64,000 nt of DNA, taken from NCBI GenBank assembly GCA_964526645.1, contig CAZGJN010000005.1:115220-179219 (forward strand), given 5' to 3'. Both the position numbers and the translations under genes were made by a program. The DNA comes from JADJNW01 sp964526645. GTDB lineage: Bacteria > Bacteroidota > Bacteroidia > Chitinophagales > Saprospiraceae. Below the pieces are notes generated by a model. That model was not told where the DNA came from, searched no databases, and saw only the letters and a program-made list of their open reading frames with translations. This document shows, in pieces, positions 27,245-36,530 of this stretch (position 1 is the stretch's first letter; every line of letters begins with the position of its first letter).

Positions 27245-27934
27245 ATGGCAAAAAAGAAACAAGTAAAAAACGACGAAACCTTAATTGATATAACCGAAGT
27301 ACGAGAGCAAGCGGTGGATATTTTCGAGCATTATCGCTTGTACATCCTTGCAGGATTGGGGGTTTTGGTGCTTCTGGTGGGCGGGCTGTTTGCTTACAAC
27401 AATTTTTACAAAAAGCCCAAGCAACTCGAAGCAGTGGAGCAAATGTTTCAGGCGCAGCAGCAGTTTGAGCGCGATTCCTTTGCCCTGGCACTTACCAATC
27501 CCGGCGGTGGTTACCTGGGTTTTCTCGATATTATTGACAATTACAAAGGCACTCCAGCTGCCAATATGTCGCTCTACTATGCAGGGGTTTGCTACCTGAA
27601 TATTGGGCAGTACGAAGCGGCGATTTCTTACCTGAAAGACTTTAATGCGAAAGGCGCTATCATGCCGATTATGAAAAATGGTACTTTGGGAGATGCGTAT
27701 TCCGAATTGAACGACTTTGGCAAAGCGATGAGCTTTTACCAAAAAGCTATCAGCGCTGGGGATAATGAATTGCTAACGCCTTACTACATGAAAAAGCTGG
27801 CATTGCTCCACGAAAAAGACGGCAAAACAGCAGATGCCCTAAAACTCTACGAGGAAATCAAAAATAAATATCCAACCTCCCCTGATGGCTTGGATATTGA
27901 AAAATATATTATCCGAGTCAGTCCTCAAGGTTAA
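27245..27934 (+). CDS. Tetratricopeptide repeat membrane protein (YfgM-like layout)
   Basis: 229 residues. A lysine-rich cytoplasmic N-terminus (MAKKKQVKNDETL), one membrane helix near 37-56 (LYILAGLGVLVLLVGGLFAY), and then TPR-like helices to the end (ALYLNIGQYEAAISYLKDF-type repeats; GDAYSELNDFGKAMSFYQKA). The start at 27245 was chosen because the extra upstream residues (from 27212) have no conserved look. Proteins of this shape next to ribH are a recurrent Bacteroidota arrangement, and the resemblance to YfgM suggests a periplasmic chaperone-adaptor role, which is inference. It is followed by a hairpin and then ribH. Confidence 0.8.
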   Translation: MAKKKQVKNDETLIDITEVREQAVDIFEHYRLYILAGLGVLVLLVGGLFAYNNFYKKPKQLEAVEQMFQAQQQFERDSFALALTNPGGGYLGFLDIIDNYKGTPAANMSLYYAGVCYLNIGQYEAAISYLKDFNAKGAIMPIMKNGTLGDAYSELNDFGKAMSFYQKAISAGDNELLTPYYMKKLALLHEKDGKTADALKLYEEIKNKYPTSPDGLDIEKYIIRVSPQG

Positions 27935-27961
27935 AATAACCTGTGCCCGTTCCTAAAAAAG

Positions 27962-27994
27962 GCAAGAGGATGAAATGGTCTTCTTGCTTTTTTT
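27962..27994 (+). terminator. Terminator between TPR gene and ribH
   Basis: GCAAGA / TCTTGC stem extended by wobble pairs, followed by TTTTTTT; the A-run before it mirrors the T-run. It ends 44 nt before the ribH start, so ribH may have its own promoter or depend on read-through. Confidence 0.65.
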
Positions 27995-28037
27995 CAATTT
28001 TAGAATCCCTACAGAGCCTATAAAAAAAATACAGATC

Positions 28038-28562
28038 ATGGCGAGTGCCTTGAAAAATCTATCCTCGTACAATGAAGAAAATATTCCTTCTGCTGCAGAA
28101 TTTAATTTTGGAATTGTGGTAGCAGCATGGAATGAGCAGATTACACATGCGCTCTACGAAGGTTGTTATGCAACATTGATAAAACATGGCGCAAAAGAAA
28201 GTAACATCCACACTATCCAGGTGCCCGGCTCGTTTGAATTACCGGTTGGTGCCAGAATCTTAGGGATGCGCTACAAACTGGATGCTATTATCTGTTTAGG
28301 CTGCGTTATACAAGGCGAAACCAAGCACAACGAGTATATCAATCATGCCGTGGCAATTGGCTTAACCAATCTGAGCATTGCCTCAGGAGTGCCCTGTATT
28401 TTTGGGGTACTCACTCCCAACAATGAGCAACAAGCCCTTGACCGCGCAGGTGGAAAGCACGGCAATAAAGGCATTGAAGCAGCGGTCACTGCCATTCGAA
28501 TGGCTGCTTTGCGCAAAAACGAAGGCAGTAATAAACAAACTATAGGATTCGGATTTCCATGA
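28038..28562 (+). CDS. ribH: 6,7-dimethyl-8-ribityllumazine synthase
   Basis: 174-residue riboflavin-pathway enzyme that condenses 5-amino-6-ribitylaminouracil with dihydroxybutanone phosphate. Family motifs: FNFGIVVAAWNEQIT, VPGSFELPVGARIL and CLGCVIQGETKHNEYI, with the catalytic His in the last one, then GVPCIFGVLTPNNEQQALDRAGG. The start at ATG 28038 fits the family length; a longer frame from 27975 runs through the terminator and is unlikely. The stop overlaps the next start by 4 nt (ATGA at 28559), indicating translational coupling with the MBL hydrolase. Confidence 0.95.
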   Translation: MASALKNLSSYNEENIPSAAEFNFGIVVAAWNEQITHALYEGCYATLIKHGAKESNIHTIQVPGSFELPVGARILGMRYKLDAIICLGCVIQGETKHNEYINHAVAIGLTNLSIASGVPCIFGVLTPNNEQQALDRAGGKHGNKGIEAAVTAIRMAALRKNEGSNKQTIGFGFP

Positions 28563-29401
28563 AAATCAGTACAATAGAAACCGGGTATTTAAAATTGGAC
28601 GGCGGTGCCATGTTTGGTATTGTACCCAAAAGGATGTGGGAGAAGTTGAATCCTCCCGATGAAAATAATCTTTGCACTTGGGCAATGCGTTGCCTTTTGG
28701 TAGAAATGGAGGATCGCAAAATATTATTTGATACGGGCATAGGAGACAAGCAAGACGCCAAATTTCGTTCGCATTTTGAACCACATGGGGAGGATTCCTT
28801 GCTGGCATCGCTTTCAAAAAAAGGCATACTACCCGAAAGTATTACGGATGTTTTTCTGACGCATTTACACTTCGATCACGTCGGAGGCGCTGTAAAATAT
28901 GATGCCGCCGGCAATTTAGTACCAACCTTCCCAAATGCAAAGTACTGGACAAATGCTTTGCAATACGAATGGGCTTGCCAACCGAATGAAAAAGAAAAAG
29001 CCTCTTTTTTGAAAGAAAATTTTGTTCCCTTACAAACAGCAGGTGTACTTGAGTTTATTGATGTCAAAGAGCAAGATGTAGCCTGGCTTCCTGGTATCTC
29101 TATCCGATTTGTGTACGGGCATACTGAAGCTATGATGCTACCCATCATCCATGCTGAAAATCAGACTTTTATCTACTGCGCAGACTTAATTCCTTCCTCT
29201 TTTCATATTGGAATGCCCTATGTGATGAGTTACGATGTACGCCCGTTAAACTCTTTGCAAGAGAAAAAAAGGCTGCTGGACGAGGCTGTACAGCACCGTC
29301 ATATTTTATTTTTTGAACATGACCCCCGAATAGCGGCGGGCACTGTCAAACAAAACGAACAGGGCCGAATTGTTTTTGACGAGATATTTTCCGTGGATTA
29401 A
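28559..29401 (+). CDS. MBL-fold metallo-hydrolase
   Basis: 280-residue cytoplasmic metallo-beta-lactamase-fold enzyme. The zinc-binding signature is THLHFDHVGG (HxHxDH), with a further ligand in YGHTEAMMLPI and Asp in FIYCADLIPSS. It resembles the quorum-quenching and AHL-lactonase-like branch annotated only as MBL-fold. Substrate not assigned. It is translationally coupled to ribH by ATGA overlap and convergent with the trans-sulfuration gene, whose stop codon overlaps its own by 4 nt (29398-29401). Confidence 0.88.
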   Translation: MKISTIETGYLKLDGGAMFGIVPKRMWEKLNPPDENNLCTWAMRCLLVEMEDRKILFDTGIGDKQDAKFRSHFEPHGEDSLLASLSKKGILPESITDVFLTHLHFDHVGGAVKYDAAGNLVPTFPNAKYWTNALQYEWACQPNEKEKASFLKENFVPLQTAGVLEFIDVKEQDVAWLPGISIRFVYGHTEAMMLPIIHAENQTFIYCADLIPSSFHIGMPYVMSYDVRPLNSLQEKKRLLDEAVQHRHILFFEHDPRIAAGTVKQNEQGRIVFDEIFSVD

Positions 29402-30558
29402 AGCACCTCAAGGGCTTGTTCTAAGTCTTCTATTAGCCAGTCCGCTGCTTCCAGCCCAATGTAAAAACGCACAAGATTCCAGGGCGTAGTAGAGTCTGGA
29501 CGCCCGGGTATGTTGTAAAAGGCAGCACTCGGCAGCACTAGCGACTCGTACCCTCCCCAGGATACTGCCAGCAAAAAGCGCTGCAAGCGATGAAAAAATG
29601 CTTCCACTTTTTCGATAGAAGGCGCATTGAGGTACACCGAAAGTAAGCCACCAGCACCACGCATTTGCTTTTTAGCCAATTCATACTGTGGGAAAGAAGG
29701 TAAAAACGGATACAGCACCCGGTTTATCTTTGGATGATTTTCCAGGTATGTAGCAATTTGCAGCGCGCTATCGTGGCTGCGCTTCACCCGAAGATCCAAC
29801 GTACGCAAGCCGCGCAAAACCAATGAAGCATCATGTGGCGAAAGGATATTTCCCAGGGTCATCATTTCAGCATCAAATATTTTTTGAATCATAGTACGAT
29901 GGCTGCAGACTACCCCCACTACCACATCACTATGCCCGTTCAGATATTTAGTGCCAGAATGCACCACGATGTCAATGCCGAGTTCAATTGGATTTTGAAA
30001 AATCGGCGAGCAATAACTATTATCAATACAAGTGATAATATTTCGAGCCTTTGCCAACCGCGCACAAGCAGCCAGGTCTTGCAACTCAAAAGTCAAGGAA
30101 TTGGGGCTTTCCAGATACAATAACCTGGTGTTGGGTTGAATCGCTTTTTCTATATTCTCCATAACCCTACCATCCACAAAACTACAAGTAAGCCCGAAGC
30201 GAGGCAGGAATTTAGTCATTAGGATTTTTGTCCAGGAATAGGGCGCCTCCACACAGATAATGTGGTCTCCCGCCGAAACATTTGCGAGTACAGCACAAGC
30301 CACTGCCCCAGCGCCGCTGGCAAAGATCAGCGCGTCTTCTGCTTTTTCTAAGGCAGCCACCTTTTTTCTCAATATTTCTACGGTAGGATTGTTGCCTCGT
30401 GTGTAAATGTGGTGCTCCAACTCATTTGTGAATGCTTGTCGGAATGCGTCTAAGGTTTTGAAGGCAAAATTGCTCGTTTGCAAAACAGGAGGCGCTACGG
30501 CATTGAAGTACTGATCGCGGTCTTCTCCGAGGTGGGTCAAAATATCGCTCAGGTGCAT
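29398..30558 (-). CDS. PLP-dependent trans-sulfuration family enzyme (cystathionine gamma-synthase/lyase-like)
   Basis: 386-residue Cys/Met metabolism PLP enzyme. The Schiff-base lysine is in HSGTKYLNGH, preceded by IDNSYCSPIFQNP (PLP-phosphate and Asp ring contacts) and FASGAGAVACAVLAN. Substrate could be cystathionine, O-acylhomoserine or methionine; the motifs do not decide. It differs clearly from the second family member at 41794, so the two probably do different steps. It lies downstream of porP on the minus strand, separated by 66 nt that contain a 31-nt palindrome. Confidence 0.85.
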   Translation of the reverse strand: MHLSDILTHLGEDRDQYFNAVAPPVLQTSNFAFKTLDAFRQAFTNELEHHIYTRGNNPTVEILRKKVAALEKAEDALIFASGAGAVACAVLANVSAGDHIICVEAPYSWTKILMTKFLPRFGLTCSFVDGRVMENIEKAIQPNTRLLYLESPNSLTFELQDLAACARLAKARNIITCIDNSYCSPIFQNPIELGIDIVVHSGTKYLNGHSDVVVGVVCSHRTMIQKIFDAEMMTLGNILSPHDASLVLRGLRTLDLRVKRSHDSALQIATYLENHPKINRVLYPFLPSFPQYELAKKQMRGAGGLLSVYLNAPSIEKVEAFFHRLQRFLLAVSWGGYESLVLPSAAFYNIPGRPDSTTPWNLVRFYIGLEAADWLIEDLEQALEVL

Positions 30559-30583
30559 GGCTCTTTTTTGCCAAATGTAGAGA

Positions 30584-30614
30584 GACTTCGGAAGTTTCGG
30601 AAACTTCCGAAGTC
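30584..30614. repeat. 31-nt palindrome (15-bp perfect arms)
   Basis: Arms GACTTCGGAAGTTTC (30584-30598) and GAAACTTCCGAAGTC (30600-30614) around a single G. TTTTT follows on the plus strand only, where no gene ends nearby. It lies between the porP stop and the trans-sulfuration start, both on the minus strand. The near-zero loop suggests a repetitive extragenic palindrome or a protein-binding site more than a simple terminator. Confidence 0.75.
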
Positions 30615-30624
30615 TTTTTCAGTA

Positions 30625-31674
30625 CTAAAAATTGGGGCAATTCACGCGCGGTTTCCTCGTTTTTTCGGGATGCGTATAAATAAGCGACATCTCAAAAGCG
30701 CCACGCCCGTTGTTGGCTGTTGTCAATTTGGAAGAAGTGACATCATAGCTAAAGCCTAAATTCCAACGTTCCATTTCCAAAATAGCGGCGAAAGTAATCG
30801 CGTCCATAGAAAAACCACTGTCCAATTGATTGACGACATGCCCCCAGGCGCCTGCCCGCAAGGCTAATTCGCGCCATTCTCTGTTGGTGTACCTGAAATT
30901 TGCGCCAAGCGTAGTGCTCATAGCAGCGCCTTGTTTCATCAATGCAACAGCAGGCAGTACACTCAATTGTTTGGTAAGCGGCAATTCTCCACCGCCATGT
31001 GCCACCCATCGCCTCGGTATTTCATTCTCTTGTTCCAAAAAAGAAACATTGGGTGAATTGGCGTGATGAAGCGCCCCACCGATATAAATGCTCTGATTAT
31101 CATCGAACAGCGCATACCAAAGCACGCCGGCATTAAAATCGAGGTACATTTTGGAATTATCGCCCACAAAATTTTCGCCGGTAGGCGAATCAAAATCAAT
31201 GACAGCTTCGCCCTGATTGTATTGATTGCTAAACCAAAGCTTGTTCCAGTTTAACCCTTGTTGTCCAAAGCCTATTTGTGCCCCAGCAATGAGGTATTTA
31301 TCCGTGGAAGAATATCGGCTTCCGCCCATTTGCAGCATGTATGAAGCGCTAAGAAAGCCTGCCTGGCGGCTAAAATTAGAAACCCCAGCCATATCGCTCA
31401 TCAGATGAAATCCGAAAGCGGCGTAATTACCTCTGTTGATTTGGTGGCGATAGTCAAAACTGGCGGAAACAGTCCGGAAAGCTTGTGAACCAAGAATGCT
31501 ATTGTAAAGCTCCCGATAATTGGCAACAAAGCGGAATTGCCCTTCATAAACGCCTGTCATGGCTGGATTCAATGAAAGAGGGGCGGCGTAAAACTGTGCA
31601 AATCGGGGGTCTTGTGCTGTTAAAATTTGAATTGCAAAAACGGTAAAAAATATAAGGGTAATGATGTATTTCAT
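30625..31674 (-). CDS. PorP/SprF family type IX secretion membrane protein
   Basis: 349-residue outer-membrane protein. Signal peptide MKYIITLIFFTVFAIQILTA, then the family opening QDPRFAQFYAAPLSLNPAMTG and repeated beta-barrel strands with the characteristic NYR and FGFHLMSD segments. SprF-type proteins assist surface delivery of giant type B T9SS substrates such as SprB. The gene directly upstream on the same strand is such a substrate, so this is probably its dedicated partner. The start was set at ATG 31674 on the signal peptide; the longer frame from 31743 runs through an inverted repeat. Confidence 0.92.
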   Translation of the reverse strand: MKYIITLIFFTVFAIQILTAQDPRFAQFYAAPLSLNPAMTGVYEGQFRFVANYRELYNSILGSQAFRTVSASFDYRHQINRGNYAAFGFHLMSDMAGVSNFSRQAGFLSASYMLQMGGSRYSSTDKYLIAGAQIGFGQQGLNWNKLWFSNQYNQGEAVIDFDSPTGENFVGDNSKMYLDFNAGVLWYALFDDNQSIYIGGALHHANSPNVSFLEQENEIPRRWVAHGGGELPLTKQLSVLPAVALMKQGAAMSTTLGANFRYTNREWRELALRAGAWGHVVNQLDSGFSMDAITFAAILEMERWNLGFSYDVTSSKLTTANNGRGAFEMSLIYTHPEKTRKPRVNCPNF

Positions 31675-31698
31675 AATTTTAAAGTGTTGAAGAAGGAT

Positions 31699-31750
31699 AA
31701 ATAGAATGATAGAAAACACTCCTTCAATTAGCCCTTCTATCATTCTATTT
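31699..31750 (-). terminator. 16-bp inverted repeat between adhesin and porP
   Basis: Perfect 16-bp arms at 31699-31714 and 31735-31750 (core AATAGAATGATAGAA), loop of 20 nt, starting 8 nt after the adhesin stop. The tail is weak (TTTATCC), so partial termination or mRNA-end protection is more likely than complete stop. Confidence 0.6.
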
Positions 31751-31757
31751 TCCCAGG

Positions 31758-34700
31758 TTAGCGAATAAGGGTTGTTTGGCCTTTCATAGCCTCTGTCATT
31801 CCATCAATGTATTCCACTTCCAGGTACCACAGGTAAATGCCCGCGTTGACGGGTTCTCCCCTGAAAGTACCATCCCATCCTATGGTGTCATTGACCATAA
31901 AATCAGGAATTTCATATAGCAACTCGCCCCAGCGGTCAAAAATGCGAAAAACCTTCACTTTGGTTCCCTGCTGCCCATGCACCAGCAGCAAGTCGTTCAT
32001 GCCATCTGCATTAGGCGTAAAGCCTGTTGGAACAGCGACGGCGCGAATTTTCTGGACAATCACGGTCACTCTATCCGTGGCTTCACAGCCTTTTTCATCA
32101 ATACCATACAATTCGTAATTGATCATATTCATTGGCTTGGAAATAGTGACGAGGCACTCTGTGCAGCTCAGTGTTCCTTCGTAGGGCGCTGTCCAGACGT
32201 AGGTTACCTTGCCAACAGCATTAATCGAAGAGGCTTCCAGAGTGATACTATCGCCCAGCAGAATAGTGTAGTTGTTATCCCCTGCATCCACAATAAATTC
32301 TGGTGGATCAGCGACAGTAACCCTTTCAAAAAAGGTGCACCCGTTCTGGTCTTTTACATACACTTTGTAATCGCCGCTTTTCAAAGCAATGATATTACTG
32401 ATGCTATTATAATTTTTATTATCCAGACTGTATTGGAAAGGCGCAACACCGCCCTGAGGCAAAATACTGATACTACCGTCTCGATCTCCAAAACAAGTGA
32501 CATCCTTCACTTTTAATTCTGCCGTCAATTGCGCTGGCTGCTTGACCGTAGCGGTAGCAGTATGGGTACAGGCATTAGCATCAGTGACAGTAAGCTCGTA
32601 AGTACCGGAAGGCAAGTCTTTCAAATCTTTGGTACTTCCGCCACCCGGCCAAGCAAAGGTATAATCAGGAGTGCCGCCTTTTACATTGACTGCAATGGTA
32701 CCTTTCGCATCCCCAAAGCAAGGGTTATCTGCCACTTTAAATTCTGTTTCTATGCGAGTAGCTTGCCCGATAGTGATAGTGCTTGCATTCGAGCAGCCTT
32801 TCTCGTCCGTTACTGTTACTGAATAAGAACCAGCTATCAAATTCGTAGCCGAAGCTGATGTTTGGTTTTTAGCATTGCTATCCCACCGAAAAGTAAAATT
32901 CGCACCTTGTCCCATCATATTGGAGACCGTCGCAGCGCCATCATCGCCGCCAAAGCACTTCGCATTGGTAGCCGTGAGGGCGAACGAAACCTTTTCGGGC
33001 TGCTCCAGCAATCTGGAATCAACACCAACACAACCTTGAATATCCGTCACTGTTACCGTGTAATTAATGCCGCCCGTTAAATTTTCAATAGAGGAACCTG
33101 TCTGATTGGTACTCCATCTAAAGGTATAATCATTTTCGTTGTTGCCGGCACCTCCGGTTACAATATTTACCCCGATAGCCCCGTCATTGCCGCCAAAGCA
33201 AGTTGGCTTTTTGGTGATGAGGTTGATTCTAATGGGCGCTAAATCCTTTAACTGAATACTGCCTGCTGTTTTGCAGCCATTGGCATCCGTGACAGTCAGC
33301 GTATAAGTTATCGAATCCAAGCCAATAGCTGTAGCGGCGGTCTGCCCATTGCTCCAGGCATAGGTATAAGTGCTGCCCGTACCGCCAGATACAACAGCCT
33401 TAGCTTCATTGCTCTTGGTACCATAGCAACCCTGAAGCGATTGAGAGACATTGACGGAAAGCGCCTGCGCTGGTTCGCCCACGCTGATAAGCGCTTGAGC
33501 CTTGCAGTTATTTTTATCCGTAACCGTTACGGTATAATTTCCAGTTCTCAGATTAATGACATCACGGGCAGTTTGCCCGTTGCTCCAACTGTAAGTGAAG
33601 GGTGCTACACCTCCGGTGGGGCTAATGGAAATCAATCCCGTCGCTTCTCCTTTGCACAAAGCATCTGTCACCGTTGGGTTGATCACTATAGAATCCGGCT
33701 GTGCAACGACTACCTCTCCAAACCCGATACAACCGCTATCATCAGTGGCAGTTACCTGATAAGTACCTGCTTTGAGAAAAACAGCTGTGGCAGAGATTTG
33801 CGCAAGCGGATCGTTCCAAAGATAAGTGTAATTGCCTGTTCCGCCCGATACCTTTATGGTAGCAGTGCCGTTATTATTGCCATAACAATCTACTGGCGTA
33901 GATGTGATGCTTTCTAAATCTAACAAACAAGGGATGTACACACAGGTTGAAGTTCCAATTTCGGCACTACATCCAGAACTCCCGATGTAAACCCTCACCT
34001 GCAAAGTGACGTTGTCGTTGATATTAAGGTTATTTACCACATAGCTTAAGCCATTGATGGGTCCTTGCCAGCCCTGAGCGACGCCATTTATGATCGGATT
34101 TACCTCATAATCTGCACCCGGCACTACATCATTCCAGCTATATGTAATCTCATTTAAGCCTGATACTTCACAATTAACTTGCGGCGCAGGCGCATCATCT
34201 ACCAACCTGATGGTAATAGTGTCTCTGGTGATACAACCATAACTGTCGGTGGCTTGTACGGTATAAGTTGTAGGCGTAGCAACCGTTGCCGTCGGATTAG
34301 GGCAATTGGTACAAGATAAACCCGCACTGGGCGACCAACTGTAAGTAATCGAATTGGTGGATTGGAAAGTAATAGACCAGGAGTTGATGATTCCAAATTC
34401 ATTTCCAGAACCATCAGATACCCTGAGTTTCCAATCTCCATTGATTGGAGAAGAGTTGAGTGCATTCCAGTTGCCTTCCGGTCGGTAATTGCCCGTAAAG
34501 GGAGACATCCCTGCCGTGATGGCTACGGACGCGCTGGGCGTAAAACAGGTATTTTTGTAAAAATCTGAGCTGCCGCCATTGTTAGTAGTCAATTCAAGTG
34601 TTCTGCCCGAAGGGGAGACCAAATAAACCCTCAAATCAGATAGCCAATTTGTTTCTATATCTATGCAAACAGAAATAATCTGGGCAGTAGCGTTTGTTAG

Positions 34701-36485
34701 TGTGAGGGGAGAAATGCTATTTATGTTGATAGCCGATTCATAAGGATCGCTATGTGGATGATTAAGATTGCCGATTTGGTATTTCGGAAAAGATTCAAAT
34801 GCCACAGCTGTATTTGTTTGGTTTGAACTGGCCCTTACATCGAAAGCCACTGTAGCGCTCTGGCAAATCGTCGTATCAGCCGCAGGCGTAAGGTTTTCCT
34901 GGCAGTTCCGGCAATTAGGATGCGTAGGAGGCAGTACATTCAGGTTTACAATAGTATCAAACACACAACCGAACCCATCCGTGACGGTGAAGGTATAGCC
35001 CGGAGAGCCCGCATTTGGCGGAGACACAACCGCATCGTTGGCGTTGGTAGAGACTGTAGAAGCAGCCGTTTCCCAACCAAAATCTGCAATCGTTGTTGTG
35101 AAAGATTCCAGATTCGGAAAAAGAGCAGGATCAAAATTAATACCCCAGGAGAAAATATACCCATTGTCAATCGCCCAGAGGTCTTGCACTCTGATTTTCC
35201 ATTCACCATTGAGCGGGCAGCCAATAAGGTCTGCAAAAGATTCAAATGGATTATAATCCCCCGAAGGCAGCGTCGGTGGAGAATTTTTATTGGCATATTC
35301 TAGCCAGGTACCATTCGTAGCGTCCATTGTCCAGCAGTAGTCATAGCCTTGCCCTGGTGTAGGGTTGGTCCCATCGAAGTCAACTGGCTCACCCAAGAAA
35401 ACCTCTGTTCCAGATCGGCCACCAAAATTGTGCAGAATAATGGAAGATCCATTAGGGCATTCGATTTCAATCTCCAGATCGCGTAGCCAGGTATGTTCCA
35501 TGTTGACACAGATGCTTTCGATGTCATCAATGCTACTGACCACTTGCCCCGGCGAAAAATTTGTAAAGTTGAGGGTTGTTTCATAGGCTACACCTGTACC
35601 ATCGGGCAGCGCCAGCGAATCCGATCGAACAGCTCCGGTCGAAAAGTTTTGCACATTACCCGATGGTGTGATACTGAGTTGCACGGTATCTCCGGCGCAA
35701 ATTTCAGTAGGTATAGGGCTTGTGATGGTAAAATTGGGCGGAGGTGCCACCCGCACCCTTTGACTGATGAAGTTGGTATTTGTGCAGCCACGATTATCTT
35801 TTATTGTCACTTGGACAACATAGCCGCCTGGCTTGTCGTACACATGCGATACGCTGGGGCCTACGGCAGAGCTCCCATCTCCGAAGACCCAAGTAAATTC
35901 GGAGGTAAGGTCAGAATGTTGATAAAGAACGCCATTTTGAGGATAAAGACCCCGCGCTGTCAAGCTGACACGCTGCCCAGGGCAGGCATCTATCCAGCCG
36001 GTATCAGCAGGAGATACGGCGGGATCGCTGGTAGTCAATTCCGCCAGAATATTCTGACAAGCTTGAATACAGTTAATACTGGCGCTCCAACCTGATCCCT
36101 GTCCAGTGGCATCCGATTTGAAAACAACCGTGATACAGCCTGTATTATTGGCAGCAGTAGCCTGTACGATAAAAGACCCCTGGTAACCAAAATCAGCGAT
36201 GCACGATAAAGCCGGTGCACTGGAAGATGTTCCATCATAAAAACAGAGGGAGTCTCCGGTGATGATTTCCACCCTTGAAAAAACCAGTTGCACATGAGAC
36301 CCAACGGACACTTGTGGGCAAATTGTTATGGTATAATTTTCATTCGCCTGATAACCAGCGCTGTTGCCGCCGCTATCGAGGAAAGAGCCTCCACAATCTG
36401 AAAAAGACCCTTGGTTGATCAGGTGATCCTGAGCTAACAAAAATGTACCGCAGCACATACACGCTGCCAGCATTAGCCATTTCAT
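31758..36485 (-). CDS. Giant SprB-repeat adhesin with T9SS type B (gliding-motility) C-terminal domain
   Basis: 1575-residue surface protein. Domains in order: signal peptide (MKWLMLAACMCCGTFLLAQ), CUB-like domain (about 25-150), PKD-like domain (about 165-260), proprotein-convertase P-like domain (about 288-458), Ig/PKD-like segment, second P-like domain (about 565-705), a fibronectin-like part, seven SprB repeats (about 853-1395, each with CFG(G/D)xxG... and Y(T/S)(F/Y)xW...G.Y.VTVTD.xGC), one further Ig-like domain, and the type B C-terminal domain (about 1478-1575: PTGFTPNADGMNDLL, RIFDRWGELLYE, GWDGTFRG, NAGIYLWYLE). It is exported by T9SS and probably works in adhesion or gliding. An earlier start at 36503 or 36530 only adds residues before the signal peptide. 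The PorP/SprF gene follows. Confidence 0.92.
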   Translation of the reverse strand: MKWLMLAACMCCGTFLLAQDHLINQGSFSDCGGSFLDSGGNSAGYQANENYTITICPQVSVGSHVQLVFSRVEIITGDSLCFYDGTSSSAPALSCIADFGYQGSFIVQATAANNTGCITVVFKSDATGQGSGWSASINCIQACQNILAELTTSDPAVSPADTGWIDACPGQRVSLTARGLYPQNGVLYQHSDLTSEFTWVFGDGSSAVGPSVSHVYDKPGGYVVQVTIKDNRGCTNTNFISQRVRVAPPPNFTITSPIPTEICAGDTVQLSITPSGNVQNFSTGAVRSDSLALPDGTGVAYETTLNFTNFSPGQVVSSIDDIESICVNMEHTWLRDLEIEIECPNGSSIILHNFGGRSGTEVFLGEPVDFDGTNPTPGQGYDYCWTMDATNGTWLEYANKNSPPTLPSGDYNPFESFADLIGCPLNGEWKIRVQDLWAIDNGYIFSWGINFDPALFPNLESFTTTIADFGWETAASTVSTNANDAVVSPPNAGSPGYTFTVTDGFGCVFDTIVNLNVLPPTHPNCRNCQENLTPAADTTICQSATVAFDVRASSNQTNTAVAFESFPKYQIGNLNHPHSDPYESAININSISPLTLTNATAQIISVCIDIETNWLSDLRVYLVSPSGRTLELTTNNGGSSDFYKNTCFTPSASVAITAGMSPFTGNYRPEGNWNALNSSPINGDWKLRVSDGSGNEFGIINSWSITFQSTNSITYSWSPSAGLSCTNCPNPTATVATPTTYTVQATDSYGCITRDTITIRLVDDAPAPQVNCEVSGLNEITYSWNDVVPGADYEVNPIINGVAQGWQGPINGLSYVVNNLNINDNVTLQVRVYIGSSGCSAEIGTSTCVYIPCLLDLESITSTPVDCYGNNNGTATIKVSGGTGNYTYLWNDPLAQISATAVFLKAGTYQVTATDDSGCIGFGEVVVAQPDSIVINPTVTDALCKGEATGLISISPTGGVAPFTYSWSNGQTARDVINLRTGNYTVTVTDKNNCKAQALISVGEPAQALSVNVSQSLQGCYGTKSNEAKAVVSGGTGSTYTYAWSNGQTAATAIGLDSITYTLTVTDANGCKTAGSIQLKDLAPIRINLITKKPTCFGGNDGAIGVNIVTGGAGNNENDYTFRWSTNQTGSSIENLTGGINYTVTVTDIQGCVGVDSRLLEQPEKVSFALTATNAKCFGGDDGAATVSNMMGQGANFTFRWDSNAKNQTSASATNLIAGSYSVTVTDEKGCSNASTITIGQATRIETEFKVADNPCFGDAKGTIAVNVKGGTPDYTFAWPGGGSTKDLKDLPSGTYELTVTDANACTHTATATVKQPAQLTAELKVKDVTCFGDRDGSISILPQGGVAPFQYSLDNKNYNSISNIIALKSGDYKVYVKDQNGCTFFERVTVADPPEFIVDAGDNNYTILLGDSITLEASSINAVGKVTYVWTAPYEGTLSCTECLVTISKPMNMINYELYGIDEKGCEATDRVTVIVQKIRAVAVPTGFTPNADGMNDLLLVHGQQGTKVKVFRIFDRWGELLYEIPDFMVNDTIGWDGTFRGEPVNAGIYLWYLEVEYIDGMTEAMKGQTTLIR

Positions 36486-36530
36486 TTGTAAGATAATCGC
36501 CATTGATACTTCTTTTGCAAGGTTTGACAA

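Noticed and set aside
35493..36095. 200-residue open frame on the plus strand
   Set aside because: Antisense to the adhesin; composition (Cys/Arg-rich, irregular) is typical of a shadow frame.
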